Notes: a model not told the origin generated them from the letters alone. A DNA stretch of 64,000 nt from Actinomycetota bacterium (GCA_013151445.1 JAADIG010000082.1:1-64000); one strand, 5' to 3'; shown: positions 40,515 through 50,119, numbered from the stretch's first letter. Made by a program: numbers and translations.

Positions 40515-41954
40515 CTAACTTTTCCTCAGCTTCTGGGATAACGTTGTGATTTCGTCAAACACCGATTTGTCGCTGACGATGAGCCTCTTCACCTTTTCAA
40601 CGGCATGGAGCACCGTTGTGTGATCCCGACCACCGAAAGCCGTGCCAATCTTGGGGAGCGAGAGGTCGGTCAACTCGCGGCACAGGTACATGGCGATCTG
40701 TCGAGAGAGCGCAAGAGGCTGTTTACGAGAGGGACCGATCATCTCAAGCACCGTGAGACCAAAGTAGTTACACACAAGCTGGATGATGGAATCCGCTGTT
40801 AGAGCACGGTTCGAGTATTGCGGTGCAAGGTCGCTGAGCACGTCCTTCGCCATGTCGAGAGTGACGCGTTCGTGTGTCAGGGCGGCGAACGCTGCTACCC
40901 GAGTAAGTGCTCCCTCAAGTTCGCGGATATTGTCGAGGACGTTCTCGGCAATAAAACCAAGTACCTCGGTTGGCACCGATGCCGGAGCGTATTCAGCGTT
41001 CTTTCGCAAGATCGCAAGGCGGGTTTCAACATCCGGCGGTTGAATGTCGGTGAGAAGACCCCACTCGAAGCGGGAGCGCAGACGGGCCTCCAAGGAAGCC
41101 AAGTTCTTCGGATGCCGATCGGAACTGATCACCATCTGTTTCCCCGCTTCATACAGTGTGTTGAAGGTATGAAAGAACTCTTCGAGGATCTGCTCCTTCC
41201 CTTCAAAGAACTGCACGTCGTCGAGCAACAGAATGTCCGTTGTTCGGTAACGGGCCTTGAACTCATCCATCCTCTTGCGGCGGATACCGTTGATGAACTC
41301 GTTGAAGAACTGCTCCGATGTGATGTAACGAATTACCGCCGTCGGATCGAGTTCCTTACGGTGATGACCGACGGCGTGTAGGAGATGGGTTTTACCCAGA
41401 CCGGCAGGACCGTAGATGAACAAGGGGTTGTATTGCTTGCCCGGTTGCTCGGCAACGGCCATGGCGGCGGCGTGTGCGAACCGGTTCGATTGTCCGACGA
41501 CGAAATTATCGAAGTTGTATTTCGTAATCAGACGATGATCGTGTTGTCGGCCACCAGCGCCGGCGACCGCCGCTGGTGTCGTCGTTCCTCGTTGCGCCGG
41601 TTGAGTCTCGCGCGGTGCCGCTCCCACTGGAGGAGGAGGGGTGTCCGGTGCCGGGGCAACCTTGACGATCACCCGGGTGGTGTCATAGGTCGCCGCCGCT
41701 GCGGCTGAGATCACATCAAAGTATCGGTCGCGGACCCAGTGAGCATGGAACTCGGTCGGGGCTGTGAGATGGAGATCGTTTCCTTCGACGGTGACATCGA
41801 GGGGGAGGATCCAGGTTTGACAGGCAGCGTCCGGGATTGAGAGGGCGACCTGGTGCTGGAAAGCGTCCCATCGGGAGGTGGACTGTGTTGTCTCCACGTG
41901 TGTTGGTTTCTCCCTTGGCGAGTTGTCGATTTCTGTTGTCGATGTTGTCCACAC
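40515..41954 (-). CDS. dnaA: chromosomal replication initiator protein DnaA
   Basis: FIYGPAGLGKTHLLHAVGHH, LLLDDVQFFEGKEQILEEFFHTFN, C-terminal GGRDHTTVLHAVEKV; true start may be GTG at 41897. Confidence 0.97.
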   Translation of the reverse strand: MWTTSTTEIDNSPREKPTHVETTQSTSRWDAFQHQVALSIPDAACQTWILPLDVTVEGNDLHLTAPTEFHAHWVRDRYFDVISAAAAATYDTTRVIVKVAPAPDTPPPPVGAAPRETQPAQRGTTTPAAVAGAGGRQHDHRLITKYNFDNFVVGQSNRFAHAAAMAVAEQPGKQYNPLFIYGPAGLGKTHLLHAVGHHRKELDPTAVIRYITSEQFFNEFINGIRRKRMDEFKARYRTTDILLLDDVQFFEGKEQILEEFFHTFNTLYEAGKQMVISSDRHPKNLASLEARLRSRFEWGLLTDIQPPDVETRLAILRKNAEYAPASVPTEVLGFIAENVLDNIRELEGALTRVAAFAALTHERVTLDMAKDVLSDLAPQYSNRALTADSIIQLVCNYFGLTVLEMIGPSRKQPLALSRQIAMYLCRELTDLSLPKIGTAFGGRDHTTVLHAVEKVKRLIVSDKSVFDEITTLSQKLRKS

Positions 41955-42296
41955 TTCTATACACAGGTGTGGAAAACACGCGCGCTCTCCCCGCGAGGCA
42001 GATGCCTCGAACCAACATGTTCGGAAGTCATACGGAGGGGACCGCTTCTATCGCGGCGAGTATATGGGGTCCACTCCCCTGGTATCAAGAACGACAAATT
42101 CGACACTATTCCTAAACCTGCCACAGTTGCGAATTCCTGAAAACCGCCACTTTACAAGGGTTCTTGAGTAGTGAGTCGGTTGTCGACGATGTGTAGATGG
42201 CCAGAAAGTACCCGATTTTGGTCAAAGTAAAGTTTCGCGTTTGCTTTCGGGTTTTCGCGCTCTTGGCCGAAACACTGAATTCGCGTCGAAGTGTCT

Positions 42297-42325
42297 TTGA
42301 CACTGTGGATAGCCATCCGTAACCT
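42297..42325 (+). promoter_or_regulatory. sigma70-like promoter of rpmH with an internal DnaA-box-like site
   Basis: TTGACA (42297-42302), 17-bp spacer, TAACCT (42320-42325); TGTGGATAG (rc CTATCCACA) at 42304-42312. Confidence 0.6.
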
Positions 42326-42405
42326 ACTCGCCGTGGAGTCCGCTGACTGATGTCAATCAACCAGCAGATTCCCGGACCGCGATTCCCTTTTCTGGAAGTC
42401 CTTTC

Positions 42406-42540
42406 ATGAAACGTACATATCAGCCAAATGTGCGCCGTCGTAAACGTAAGCACGGGTTCCGTTCCCGTATGCGTGATCGTTCCGGCCGTGCACTTATCAA
42501 GCGTCGCCGTGGCAAAGGTCGCAGCCGACTCACCGCCTAA
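42406..42540 (+). CDS. rpmH: 50S ribosomal protein L34
   Basis: [44 protein letters not shown], below the ORF-track length cutoff. Confidence 0.98.
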   Translation: MKRTYQPNVRRRKRKHGFRSRMRDRSGRALIKRRRGKGRSRLTA

Positions 42541-42559
42541 CACTCGACCACAGCTTTCG

Positions 42560-42883
42560 TTGCGTGGCCGAACAGCCTTTCGGCACGTATTTCGAACGGG
42601 TCGTAGGCACCGAGTTGAAGGTATCACCGTTATCCATGGACCAGGGTCCCCAGGCCAACCTCGAGTTGGTATTGTGGCCGGACGCCGGGTGGGGAACGCA
42701 GTCACGCGGAATAGAGTGAAGCGGCGCATCCGTGCGGCAATCAGTCAAATACCGCTACGAGACGGTACGAGCTATATCGTGATCGCCAGCACTGCTGTGC
42801 GTACGGTCGAGTTCGAGCAACTCGTCGATTGGTTATACACCGGTACCGGGATTGCCCGGAACCGCAACGAGGAGGAACGGTGA
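42560..42883 (+). CDS. rnpA: ribonuclease P protein component
   Basis: RVGIVAGRRVGNAVTRNRVKRRIRAAI motif; TTG start proposed (LRGRTAFRHVFRTGRR). Confidence 0.93.
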   Translation: MRGRTAFRHVFRTGRRHRVEGITVIHGPGSPGQPRVGIVAGRRVGNAVTRNRVKRRIRAAISQIPLRDGTSYIVIASTAVRTVEFEQLVDWLYTGTGIARNRNEEER

Positions 42884-43188
42884 ACGAACGACGCACATAC
42901 CCTGTGTCGGGACTAGGAACACGGGGGCTGTTACGCGTCATCGCGGCCTACAAACGCCGCATTTCACCGTTTCTCGGCAAGAACTGTCGTTATTACCCGA
43001 CCTGCTCTTCCTACACCATGGAGGCACTGGAGCTCTACGGCTTTCGGCGTGGCCTGTGGCTGGGAGTTCGCCGGATCTCGCGCTGTCACCCGTTTCACAA
43101 GGGCGGCATCGACCCCGTCCCCCAGGACGGCCGCGAATCTCGCGATGTTCAACACATGCAAACCATTGGAACCCCGAAGGAAACCTGA
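42880..43188 (+). CDS. yidD: membrane protein insertion efficiency factor YidD
   Basis: AAYKRRISPFLGKNCRYYPTCSSYTMEALELYG...RISRCHPFHKGGIDPVP; GTG start. Confidence 0.96.
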   Translation: MNERRTYPVSGLGTRGLLRVIAAYKRRISPFLGKNCRYYPTCSSYTMEALELYGFRRGLWLGVRRISRCHPFHKGGIDPVPQDGRESRDVQHMQTIGTPKET

Positions 43189-43191
43189 CCA

Positions 43192-44064
43192 GTGAACCCG
43201 TTCACCATTCTCGCCCCACCTATGGGGAAGGCACTGGAGTTCTTCTTCTCCATAATTCCAATTTATGGAATTGCCATCATACTTCTCACGCTGGTGGTGA
43301 GTCTCCTCCTCTTCCCGATGACCTTGAAGCAGACTCGCTCGATGAAGGCCATGCAGGAGATCCAACCGATGGTCAAGAAGCTCCAAAAGGAGCACAAGGG
43401 CAATCGGGAGGAGCTCAACAAAGAGCTGATGGCTCTCTACCAGGAGAAGGGCGTCAATCCCGCCGCTGGTTGTCTTCCCTTGATACTGCAGGCACCCGTG
43501 TGGTTTGCGCTCTTCCGAGTATTGCGTGTCGAAGTGATCGATGGCACGTTGAGTCCCGACAACATCATCAGTCCGGCATCGAGACTCGGTGAGGCTCTTC
43601 TTGCCGGGGATACACGATTCCTTGGTATGGATCTACTCACGACCCCGAGCCAGGCGCTCCAGACGACGATCTTGCAGTTCCTCCCCTATCTGATACTCAT
43701 GTTGATAATTCTCGTAACCAGTTATTACCAACAATGGCAGACAACCCGGACCCGCACCGAGGCCCAGAAACAGCAGCAGGCGAGTCAACCACAGGGAATG
43801 CAGACTGCGATGAAGGTCCTCCCATTGATGATGGGTGTGTTTTCGTTCAACTTCCCCGCCGGTCTCGGTATCTACTGGGCGGTTTCCAGCATGTTCCGCA
43901 TCGGCCAGCAGGCGGCGATTCTTCGTATTGACGGAGATCCGCGCGAGAACGAAAAGAATTCCGATTCCAAGGCACCGGACCCAGATGATGCTCCAAAGAA
44001 TGAGCGCCCGGGTCCATCGCCAAATGCGAGCAAAAAGCGCTCGAACAAGCGCAGAAAGAAGTAG
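43192..44064 (+). CDS. yidC: membrane protein insertase YidC/OxaI family
   Basis: TLVVSLLLFPMTLKQTRSMKAMQEIQPMVKKLQKEHKGNREELNKELMALYQEKGVNPAAGCLPLILQAPVW. Confidence 0.97.
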   Translation: MNPFTILAPPMGKALEFFFSIIPIYGIAIILLTLVVSLLLFPMTLKQTRSMKAMQEIQPMVKKLQKEHKGNREELNKELMALYQEKGVNPAAGCLPLILQAPVWFALFRVLRVEVIDGTLSPDNIISPASRLGEALLAGDTRFLGMDLLTTPSQALQTTILQFLPYLILMLIILVTSYYQQWQTTRTRTEAQKQQQASQPQGMQTAMKVLPLMMGVFSFNFPAGLGIYWAVSSMFRIGQQAAILRIDGDPRENEKNSDSKAPDPDDAPKNERPGPSPNASKKRSNKRRKK

Positions 44065-44069
44065 GTCCC

Positions 44070-44987
44070 ATGGAGTGGATTGAAATCGAAGCAACGACGG
44101 TAGATGAAGCCGTAGCAGTCGCGTTGAAGGAGCTCGGTTTGTCATCGCGAACCGAAGCAACCGTTGAGGTTATCCGCGAGGGAAAGTCCGGCTTTATTGG
44201 CCTGGGGCGTCAGATGGCGGTGGTGAAGGTGAGCAAGGCTCCCTCACAACGCAGCCGACGTCGACGTCGGGGACGGGGTAAGGGCGGCTCGGACGGAGAC
44301 TCACAATCGAACGGTGGCCGGGGCGGACAAAGTCGGTCTGAGAAGACGAGCGGGGACAGCAGCGGTAGCAGCGGTGGTGGCAATCGCAACAAGGGAGGCT
44401 CAAGATCCCGGTCGGAGAACGGCAACCGACGGTCCGAGGGAGGGCGGACATCGGAAAAGCGGCAACGCAGCAGCACGCAGTCCGATGCTCGTACGGATGA
44501 TGAAGGTGGCGAACGGTCAAGCAATAAGGCGGTTTTGGCCGAGCAAACCGAGGTTGCCGCCGACTTTCTCCGCGGACTTCTGGAGGCGTTTGGTCTCGAG
44601 GGAACCGTGGAGACTCGCAACGAGAAGGATGCGCTGTACATAGATATTGAGGGTGATCAAACCGAAGCCCTGGTCGGCCCAAAGGGAACGGTGCTCCAGG
44701 CCGTACACGAGTTGACCCGTACGGTCGTGCAACGCAAGACCTTTGGTGCTCCTCGTATTCGACTCGATATCGCCGGGTATGCGGCTCGTCGGCGTAAGGC
44801 ACTACAAATCTACTCTAGTCAGCTCGCCACAAAGGTGATTGAAGACAAAGAGGAGACCATGCTTGAGCCGATGAATGCTGCCGATCGTAAGGTTGTGCAC
44901 GATGCGGTCGGTGAGATCGATGGCGTCCGTAGTTTTAGCGAAGGGCAAGAACCGCACCGTTCCGTGGTGATCGCACCAGCCGAGTAG
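44070..44987 (+). CDS. jag: Jag/KhpB RNA-binding protein (Jag_N, KH, R3H) with long disordered linker
   Basis: VDEAVAVALKELGLSSRTEATVEVIREGKSGFIGLGRQMAVV, ALVGPKGTVLQAVHELTRTVV, R3H MNAADRKVVHDAV. Confidence 0.93.
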   Translation: MEWIEIEATTVDEAVAVALKELGLSSRTEATVEVIREGKSGFIGLGRQMAVVKVSKAPSQRSRRRRRGRGKGGSDGDSQSNGGRGGQSRSEKTSGDSSGSSGGGNRNKGGSRSRSENGNRRSEGGRTSEKRQRSSTQSDARTDDEGGERSSNKAVLAEQTEVAADFLRGLLEAFGLEGTVETRNEKDALYIDIEGDQTEALVGPKGTVLQAVHELTRTVVQRKTFGAPRIRLDIAGYAARRRKALQIYSSQLATKVIEDKEETMLEPMNAADRKVVHDAVGEIDGVRSFSEGQEPHRSVVIAPAE

Positions 44988-45015
44988 GCGAACGGTCGGA
45001 GTATTCCGTTTAGGA

Positions 45016-45065
45016 AAAGGGAGGGGAGTGATGTATCGACATCACTCCCCTCCCTTTCTTTTTTA
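45016..45065 (+). terminator. strong Rho-independent terminator after jag
   Basis: AAAGGGAGGGGAGTGATGT-atcg-ACATCACTCCCCTCCCTTT followed by cttttttt; about 19-bp perfect stem. Confidence 0.95.
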
Positions 45066-45081
45066 CGTTTCACGTGAAACA
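45066..45081. promoter_or_regulatory. parS: parS site 1
   Basis: cGTTTCACGTGAAACa; matches consensus TGTTTCACGTGAAACA with one outer mismatch. Confidence 0.95.
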
Positions 45082-45109
45082 TCAAAGGCATCGTCAACCA
45101 CACCTTTAT

Positions 45110-45125
45110 GGTTTCACGTGAAACC
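45110..45125. promoter_or_regulatory. parS: parS site 2
   Basis: gGTTTCACGTGAAACc; perfect 16-bp palindrome with the conserved 14-bp core. Confidence 0.93.
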
Positions 45126-45139
45126 CCTAGACTATTCGT

Positions 45140-45781
45140 ATGGAATCATCGGAACTTGAACGATGTGTGCACCTTGTTGGACACACTCTATCGACGAAAC
45201 AACGGGAGCAACTCACCTCCTACGCCGCCTGGTTGGCGGACGAGGCGATCGTCGCCGGCGGTATCGGACCCGACGAGGGGACCCGTCTTTGGGATCGACA
45301 TATCCTTGATTCGGCGGCGTTTGTCGCCGTGCTGGACGATAGGCTTCAGGATGGTGTAGCCATCGTGGATATCGGTAGCGGAGTCGGGCTACCCGGTATC
45401 GTTCTCGCTATCCTGCTACCCGACACACCCGTAACCCTGCTTGATAGATCGCAGCGACGTCACGGACTGCAACGGCGGGCAATCCGAATCCTTGATTTGC
45501 AGAACTGCGACTCGCTACAGCGAGATGTCCCGGCACAACCCGTACCCCGAGGGGTGCGGGTGTTTCGAGCCTCGCTCACACCCGGTGAGGTGCTCTCGCT
45601 CCATGTTGGTTCGCAGAATGATCACGCATCGATCGTTGCACTCACGCGGCGGACGGACGGCGTACTCCCCGACGACCTGAGAACGGCGGCCGCGGCGGCG
45701 GGTGTGGATGTCCGGCTGCACGGCATTGGGGCCGATATCCTTGACTCCCCCGCCTGGTTCCTTAGTATGGTAACTCTGTAA
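45140..45781 (+). CDS. rsmG: 16S rRNA (guanine(527)-N(7))-methyltransferase RsmG
   Basis: LWDRHILDSAAFV, IVDIGSGVGLPGIVLAI motifs; position beside parAB. Confidence 0.9.
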   Translation: MESSELERCVHLVGHTLSTKQREQLTSYAAWLADEAIVAGGIGPDEGTRLWDRHILDSAAFVAVLDDRLQDGVAIVDIGSGVGLPGIVLAILLPDTPVTLLDRSQRRHGLQRRAIRILDLQNCDSLQRDVPAQPVPRGVRVFRASLTPGEVLSLHVGSQNDHASIVALTRRTDGVLPDDLRTAAAAAGVDVRLHGIGADILDSPAWFLSMVTL

Positions 45782-45804
45782 CAACGCGACCACCAAGGTT
45801 TTTC

Positions 45805-46587
45805 ATGGAAAAGGCTTCAGCGACGATCGTAGCGATAGCCAATCAAAAGGGCGGTGTAGGCAAATCGACTACCGCTATCAACCTCGGAGCGGGCCTGGCG
45901 TTCCAGGATGAAAGGGTGCTGCTGGTTGACCTCGACCCACAGGGCAATAGCTCCTCGGGTGTCGGCATTGACCGAGGTCTCATAGAGCTCAGCACCTACG
46001 AGGTCCTTGTCGGGGATGCCGCAGTCGGGGATGCGGTGGAGCCAACCAGTGTGTCGGGGCTCCACGTTCTGCCTGCCACCATTGGGCTTGCGGGTGCAGA
46101 GATCGAGCTGGTGTCGCTTATGAATAGGGAGCGACGTCTCGCAAATGCGCTCCAGGAAGCAGCGGGGGAGTACGACTTCATTCTTATCGACTGTCCCCCT
46201 TCTCTAGGGCTGCTCACTATCAACGGACTCACCGCCGCCACCGAGGTTCTGATTCCGATTCAATGTGAGTACTACGCCCTCGAAGGTGTTTCCCAGCTGG
46301 TGAGCAACGTCCAACTTGTGAGACAAAACATTAACCCTCAACTTGACATCGAGGGTGTCGTGCTCACCATGTTCGACGGTCGGACAACCCTGGCTGCGGA
46401 TGTGGTAGCCCAGGTCCGGCAGCACTTTGGGGACACCACGTACAGAACAATCATTCCGAGAACGGTGCGTCTTAGCGAGGCACCGTCCTACGGGGAGCCA
46501 ATTGAGGCGTTTGATCCAATGTCGCGAGGAGCCATCGCATATCGCGAACTCGCACGAGAATTCAGGAGACGGCATGGCAGGTCGTAA
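45805..46587 (+). CDS. parA: chromosome partitioning ATPase ParA
   Basis: IANQKGGVGKSTTAINLGAGLA, VDLDPQGNSSSGVG, IDCPPSLGLLTINGL. Confidence 0.97.
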   Translation: MEKASATIVAIANQKGGVGKSTTAINLGAGLAFQDERVLLVDLDPQGNSSSGVGIDRGLIELSTYEVLVGDAAVGDAVEPTSVSGLHVLPATIGLAGAEIELVSLMNRERRLANALQEAAGEYDFILIDCPPSLGLLTINGLTAATEVLIPIQCEYYALEGVSQLVSNVQLVRQNINPQLDIEGVVLTMFDGRTTLAADVVAQVRQHFGDTTYRTIIPRTVRLSEAPSYGEPIEAFDPMSRGAIAYRELAREFRRRHGRS

Positions 46588-47437
46588 GAGTGGACTCGGA
46601 CGGGGCCTCGATGCCCTGCTTCCAACCGATCGACCAGGGAGAGGGTTCGCCTCGCTCCCAGTTGATCAAATCGTCCCCAATCCCCAGCAACCCCGCTTAC
46701 AGTTCCCCGAAGGTGCGATTGCCTCGCTTGCGGCATCCATTTCGAGGGTAGGAGTCCTCCAGCCGGTCGTGGTACGCCCGGCTGGCGAAGACGGTACCTA
46801 CGTCTTGATCGCCGGAGAACGGCGTCTCCGGGCGTCTCGAGCGGCTGGTCTCACGGAAATCCCGGCGGTTATTCGGGATTCCGCCGACGGAGAGACCAAT
46901 CTCACCGAAGCCTTGATCGAAAACGTGCAACGAGAGGACCTCTCGGCCCTTGAGGAGGCCTCCGCATTCCGGCAGCTATTGGATAACTTCGACCTCACCC
47001 ACGACGAGATAGCTCAACGCGTCGGGAAATCGCGTAGTGCCGTGTCCAACACGCTCCGTCTGCTGTCTCTGCCGGCCGACATCCAGGCACTCGTCGAATC
47101 GGGCGAGCTGACCGCCGGTCACGCCCGAGCCCTGCTGGGGTTGGAGGACGAGTCGTACGCAATACACATTGGTGAACGAGCTGCGGCGGAAGGATGGTCG
47201 GTTCGTCAGGTAGAAGATGCCGTACGTGCCCGGGTTGGGGGAGAACCACCGAAACCGCGAGCCGTCGGGTCGGTGGAGAAACCGATGCGCCCCGCAGCCA
47301 TAATTGAGCTCGAAAAACAACTCGCCGACGAACTGGGGACGCGGGTCAAGATTGACTACAACGGTTCCAAAGGCAAGGTTGTGCTTCGGTTCTCGTCGCT
47401 TGGTGACCTGGAACGAATCTACCGCCGACTAGTGTAG
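46574..47437 (+). CDS. parB: chromosome partitioning protein ParB
   Basis: GLGRGLDALLP, VLQPVVVRP, YVLIAGERRLRASRAAG, TEALIENVQREDLSALEEA; ATG at 46574. Confidence 0.97.
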   Translation: MAGRKSGLGRGLDALLPTDRPGRGFASLPVDQIVPNPQQPRLQFPEGAIASLAASISRVGVLQPVVVRPAGEDGTYVLIAGERRLRASRAAGLTEIPAVIRDSADGETNLTEALIENVQREDLSALEEASAFRQLLDNFDLTHDEIAQRVGKSRSAVSNTLRLLSLPADIQALVESGELTAGHARALLGLEDESYAIHIGERAAAEGWSVRQVEDAVRARVGGEPPKPRAVGSVEKPMRPAAIIELEKQLADELGTRVKIDYNGSKGKVVLRFSSLGDLERIYRRLV

Positions 47438-47470
47438 ATACCAGATTGTTCCATATGGGGTGATACTTCG

Positions 47471-48439
47471 TCAGGGACGGTCACGGATCGCCGCAAGCAC
47501 ACCGCGCAGTGCCTGTGAAACATCCGTCCCGGTGATGGTCGTGTCGCTGGTCACCGATACGACGATGGAAGTCGCTCGGGTATCTTTGAGGAGCGGCACC
47601 GTTCTTCCGCTCGCTGGAAGATCTAAGAGGTCTGCGAGTCGTTCGGCGATCTCACGTCCCGAGGAGCTTTCCGAGTACTCGGAGGCGAAGTAGAAGACAC
47701 CGGTATCGCCACTTTCGGGGACGGCAAACGAAACAATAAAGTCGGCACCGAGCCCGTTGGCGCGGGTGGCGCGGGTTTCCTCGGGAGGTGTTGTATCGAC
47801 GGTGCGCGCCAACATAATCCCCACACCTAAATGTTGGAAATCGGTTGCAAACTCGGTTGCTAGTTTCCACGTGTGTTCGGCTTCGGCTGCCGTGCGGCAT
47901 TGCGCGTCGACGTACACGCGAGATCCGGCGATCGCATGTGATATCGACACCAACCAGTCATGTTCGCGAACTCGGTCGCGACCATGTTTCTTCGTTGCCA
48001 TCTGCATCATCGTGAGATCCGAGATGAATTCCTGACCGACTATGCCGTCCTCAGACATTGCTCGGTTCTGCTGAAAGTCCAACACGGCCCGCATCGTGTC
48101 AGGGCCGAAGATTCCGTCGACTATGCCGGCATCAAAACCGAGCGAGTTGAGTTTGTTCTGGAGGTCGGCAACGTCATCGCCGCGCGTCATGGGGGAGCGT
48201 CGGTAGAGCAACCGATCTCCGAGGTTGTAGCCAGCCTCTACAAGGGTATTCCACGTCATCGGACCAACGAGGCCATCGGCCGAGAGATGCCGCGCAGCCT
48301 GGAACTCCTGGACGGCCTTGAGTGTTCCATCGCCGAAATACCCGGTGGTATCGTCATCGCAGTCGTAACCGAGCGCGCAAAGCCGGTCCTGGATATCCCG
48401 GACCGGCTCGCCTTGATCTCCGTGGTGATAAAGCCTCAC
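47471..48439 (-). CDS. peptidoglycan-binding plus amidase_3-like protein (CwlM-like)
   Basis: Two PGB_1 repeats (GEPVRDIQDRLCALGYDCDD..., GDDVADLQNKLNSLGFDAG...) then amidase_3-like fold; cwlM position in actinobacteria. Confidence 0.82.
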   Translation of the reverse strand: MRLYHHGDQGEPVRDIQDRLCALGYDCDDDTTGYFGDGTLKAVQEFQAARHLSADGLVGPMTWNTLVEAGYNLGDRLLYRRSPMTRGDDVADLQNKLNSLGFDAGIVDGIFGPDTMRAVLDFQQNRAMSEDGIVGQEFISDLTMMQMATKKHGRDRVREHDWLVSISHAIAGSRVYVDAQCRTAAEAEHTWKLATEFATDFQHLGVGIMLARTVDTTPPEETRATRANGLGADFIVSFAVPESGDTGVFYFASEYSESSSGREIAERLADLLDLPASGRTVPLLKDTRATSIVVSVTSDTTITGTDVSQALRGVLAAIRDRP

Positions 48440-48465
48440 GGCCTTATCGTCTCACATTGCTCGAT

Positions 48466-48792
48466 TCAGTTGATGTACTCGGCGAGTTCAACCTTAAGTT
48501 GACTCTTGGATCTTGCTCCGGTGAGTCGTTTCAAGGGTTCGCCGTTCTTAAACAACATGAGCGTTGGAATACTCATGACTTGGTAGTCCATCGAGATATT
48601 CGGGTGGTCGTCGATATTGAGCTTTGCGACCTTCATCTTGCCCTCGTTTTCGAGTGCGAGCTCCTCAAGAGGGCCGTTCATGATCTTGCATGGGCCGCAC
48701 CACTCGGCCCAGAAGTCAACGAGCACCGGGGTATCGGACCCGATGATCTCGGAAAAGTTGTCGGCTGTTGCCGTGAGGGTATTTTCACCCAT
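48466..48792 (-). CDS. trxA: thioredoxin
   Basis: PVLVDFWAEWCGPCKIMNGPLEELA. Confidence 0.96.
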   Translation of the reverse strand: MGENTLTATADNFSEIIGSDTPVLVDFWAEWCGPCKIMNGPLEELALENEGKMKVAKLNIDDHPNISMDYQVMSIPTLMLFKNGEPLKRLTGARSKSQLKVELAEYIN

Positions 48793-48864
48793 GCCAGTCT
48801 CCTTGTCCTCTGTGACCGTGCATCGGGAGCCAACCCGCCGATACCGCCCACTATTCCATTTGAT

Positions 48865-49779
48865 CTACTCGTGTGCATCGAGCCATCGCTCGACATCCAA
48901 CGCGGCGGCACATCCCATCCCTGCTGCTGTCACCGCTTGTCGGTACACAGTATCAGCTACATCGCCACCTGCGAATACCCCATCGACCGATGTTCGTGTG
49001 CCATCGACAATGACATAACCAGCGGCGTCAAGTTCGATCTGCCCTTTGAATACATCGGTGTTGGGGACATGCCCGATCGCGACGAACACACCATCAACAG
49101 ACAGCTCGCCTGACTCACCCGTCTTGGTATTTTCGAACTTGAGACCAGTCACGAGATCTCCACCGAGAATCTCGGTTACTGCGCTATCCCAGAGGATCTC
49201 GATCTTCTCGTGTGAGGCAACTCGGTCGGCCATGATCTTGGACGCACGGAATTCGTCACGCCGGTGAATGACCGTAACCTTGGATGCGAACTTCGTGAGG
49301 AATAGGGCCTCCTCCATGGCAGAGTCGCCGCCACCGACCACCGCGATTTCCTTTTCTCGGAAGAAGAACCCATCACACGTCGCACACGCGGACACACCGA
49401 ACCCTCGAAGTCGATCTTCGCCCTCGACACCCAGCCATCGGGCGGAAGCTCCCGTGGAAATAATGACTGTTTCCGCCTCGTACGAGTCACTGCCGACCTC
49501 GATCTTGAACGGTCGTTGGGAGAAATCGACAGCAGTGACATTTGAAGACACGATACGAGTTCCGAATCGTTCGGCCTGCTTGCGGAATTGCTCCATGAGC
49601 TCGGGACCCATGATGCCATCGGGGAAACCAGGGTAGTTCTCGACATCGGTTGTGATCGTGAGCTGGCCCCCAGGTTCCATGCCTTCGACCATCAACGGAT
49701 CGAGGTTGGCGCGGGCTGCATAGATCGCGGCGGTAAGACCAGCCGGCCCGGATCCAATGATCAGTAGGTTCTCAGCCAT
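48865..49779 (-). CDS. trxB: thioredoxin-disulfide reductase
   Basis: [58 protein letters not shown]. Confidence 0.97.
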   Translation of the reverse strand: MAENLLIIGSGPAGLTAAIYAARANLDPLMVEGMEPGGQLTITTDVENYPGFPDGIMGPELMEQFRKQAERFGTRIVSSNVTAVDFSQRPFKIEVGSDSYEAETVIISTGASARWLGVEGEDRLRGFGVSACATCDGFFFREKEIAVVGGGDSAMEEALFLTKFASKVTVIHRRDEFRASKIMADRVASHEKIEILWDSAVTEILGGDLVTGLKFENTKTGESGELSVDGVFVAIGHVPNTDVFKGQIELDAAGYVIVDGTRTSVDGVFAGGDVADTVYRQAVTAAGMGCAAALDVERWLDAHE

Positions 49780-50071
49780 TTTGCGTGTCCTCTCGGGGTT
49801 CCTTGGGAATTCTCTTTCGCCATAGCAACACTCCCAGGACCATGAATAGTCCGCCGATTATTGCGTAGGCGATCTCGGGATCGACGGCGGTATCGAGGAC
49901 CCGAAAGAGGCCAATGATGAAAAGGATGAGCGCAACGACGGCCAACGTGAGAATAACGATGCCTGCGGTCACCCAACGAACAGCATTGGCGATCCGGTCG
50001 ACGGTCATCGCCCGAACCTTCGTGGCGAAGGTTTCGAGTGCGTCAGCGATCCTTGCGGGGAAGTCATCCAT
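49772..50071 (-). CDS. small membrane protein of unknown function
   Basis: 99 aa with two hydrophobic segments; overlaps the trxB start. Confidence 0.6.
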   Translation of the reverse strand: MDDFPARIADALETFATKVRAMTVDRIANAVRWVTAGIVILTLAVVALILFIIGLFRVLDTAVDPEIAYAIIGGLFMVLGVLLWRKRIPKEPREDTQNG

Positions 50072-50119
50072 AGTGACCCCAGGGTAGTGGCTCGCGTCAA
50101 GGTCGTGGTTGTTGGCTGT

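Noticed and set aside
44194-44802. Minus-strand ORF (202 aa) opposite jag
   Set aside because: Arises from the low-complexity Arg/Gly/Ser linker; jag itself is well supported.
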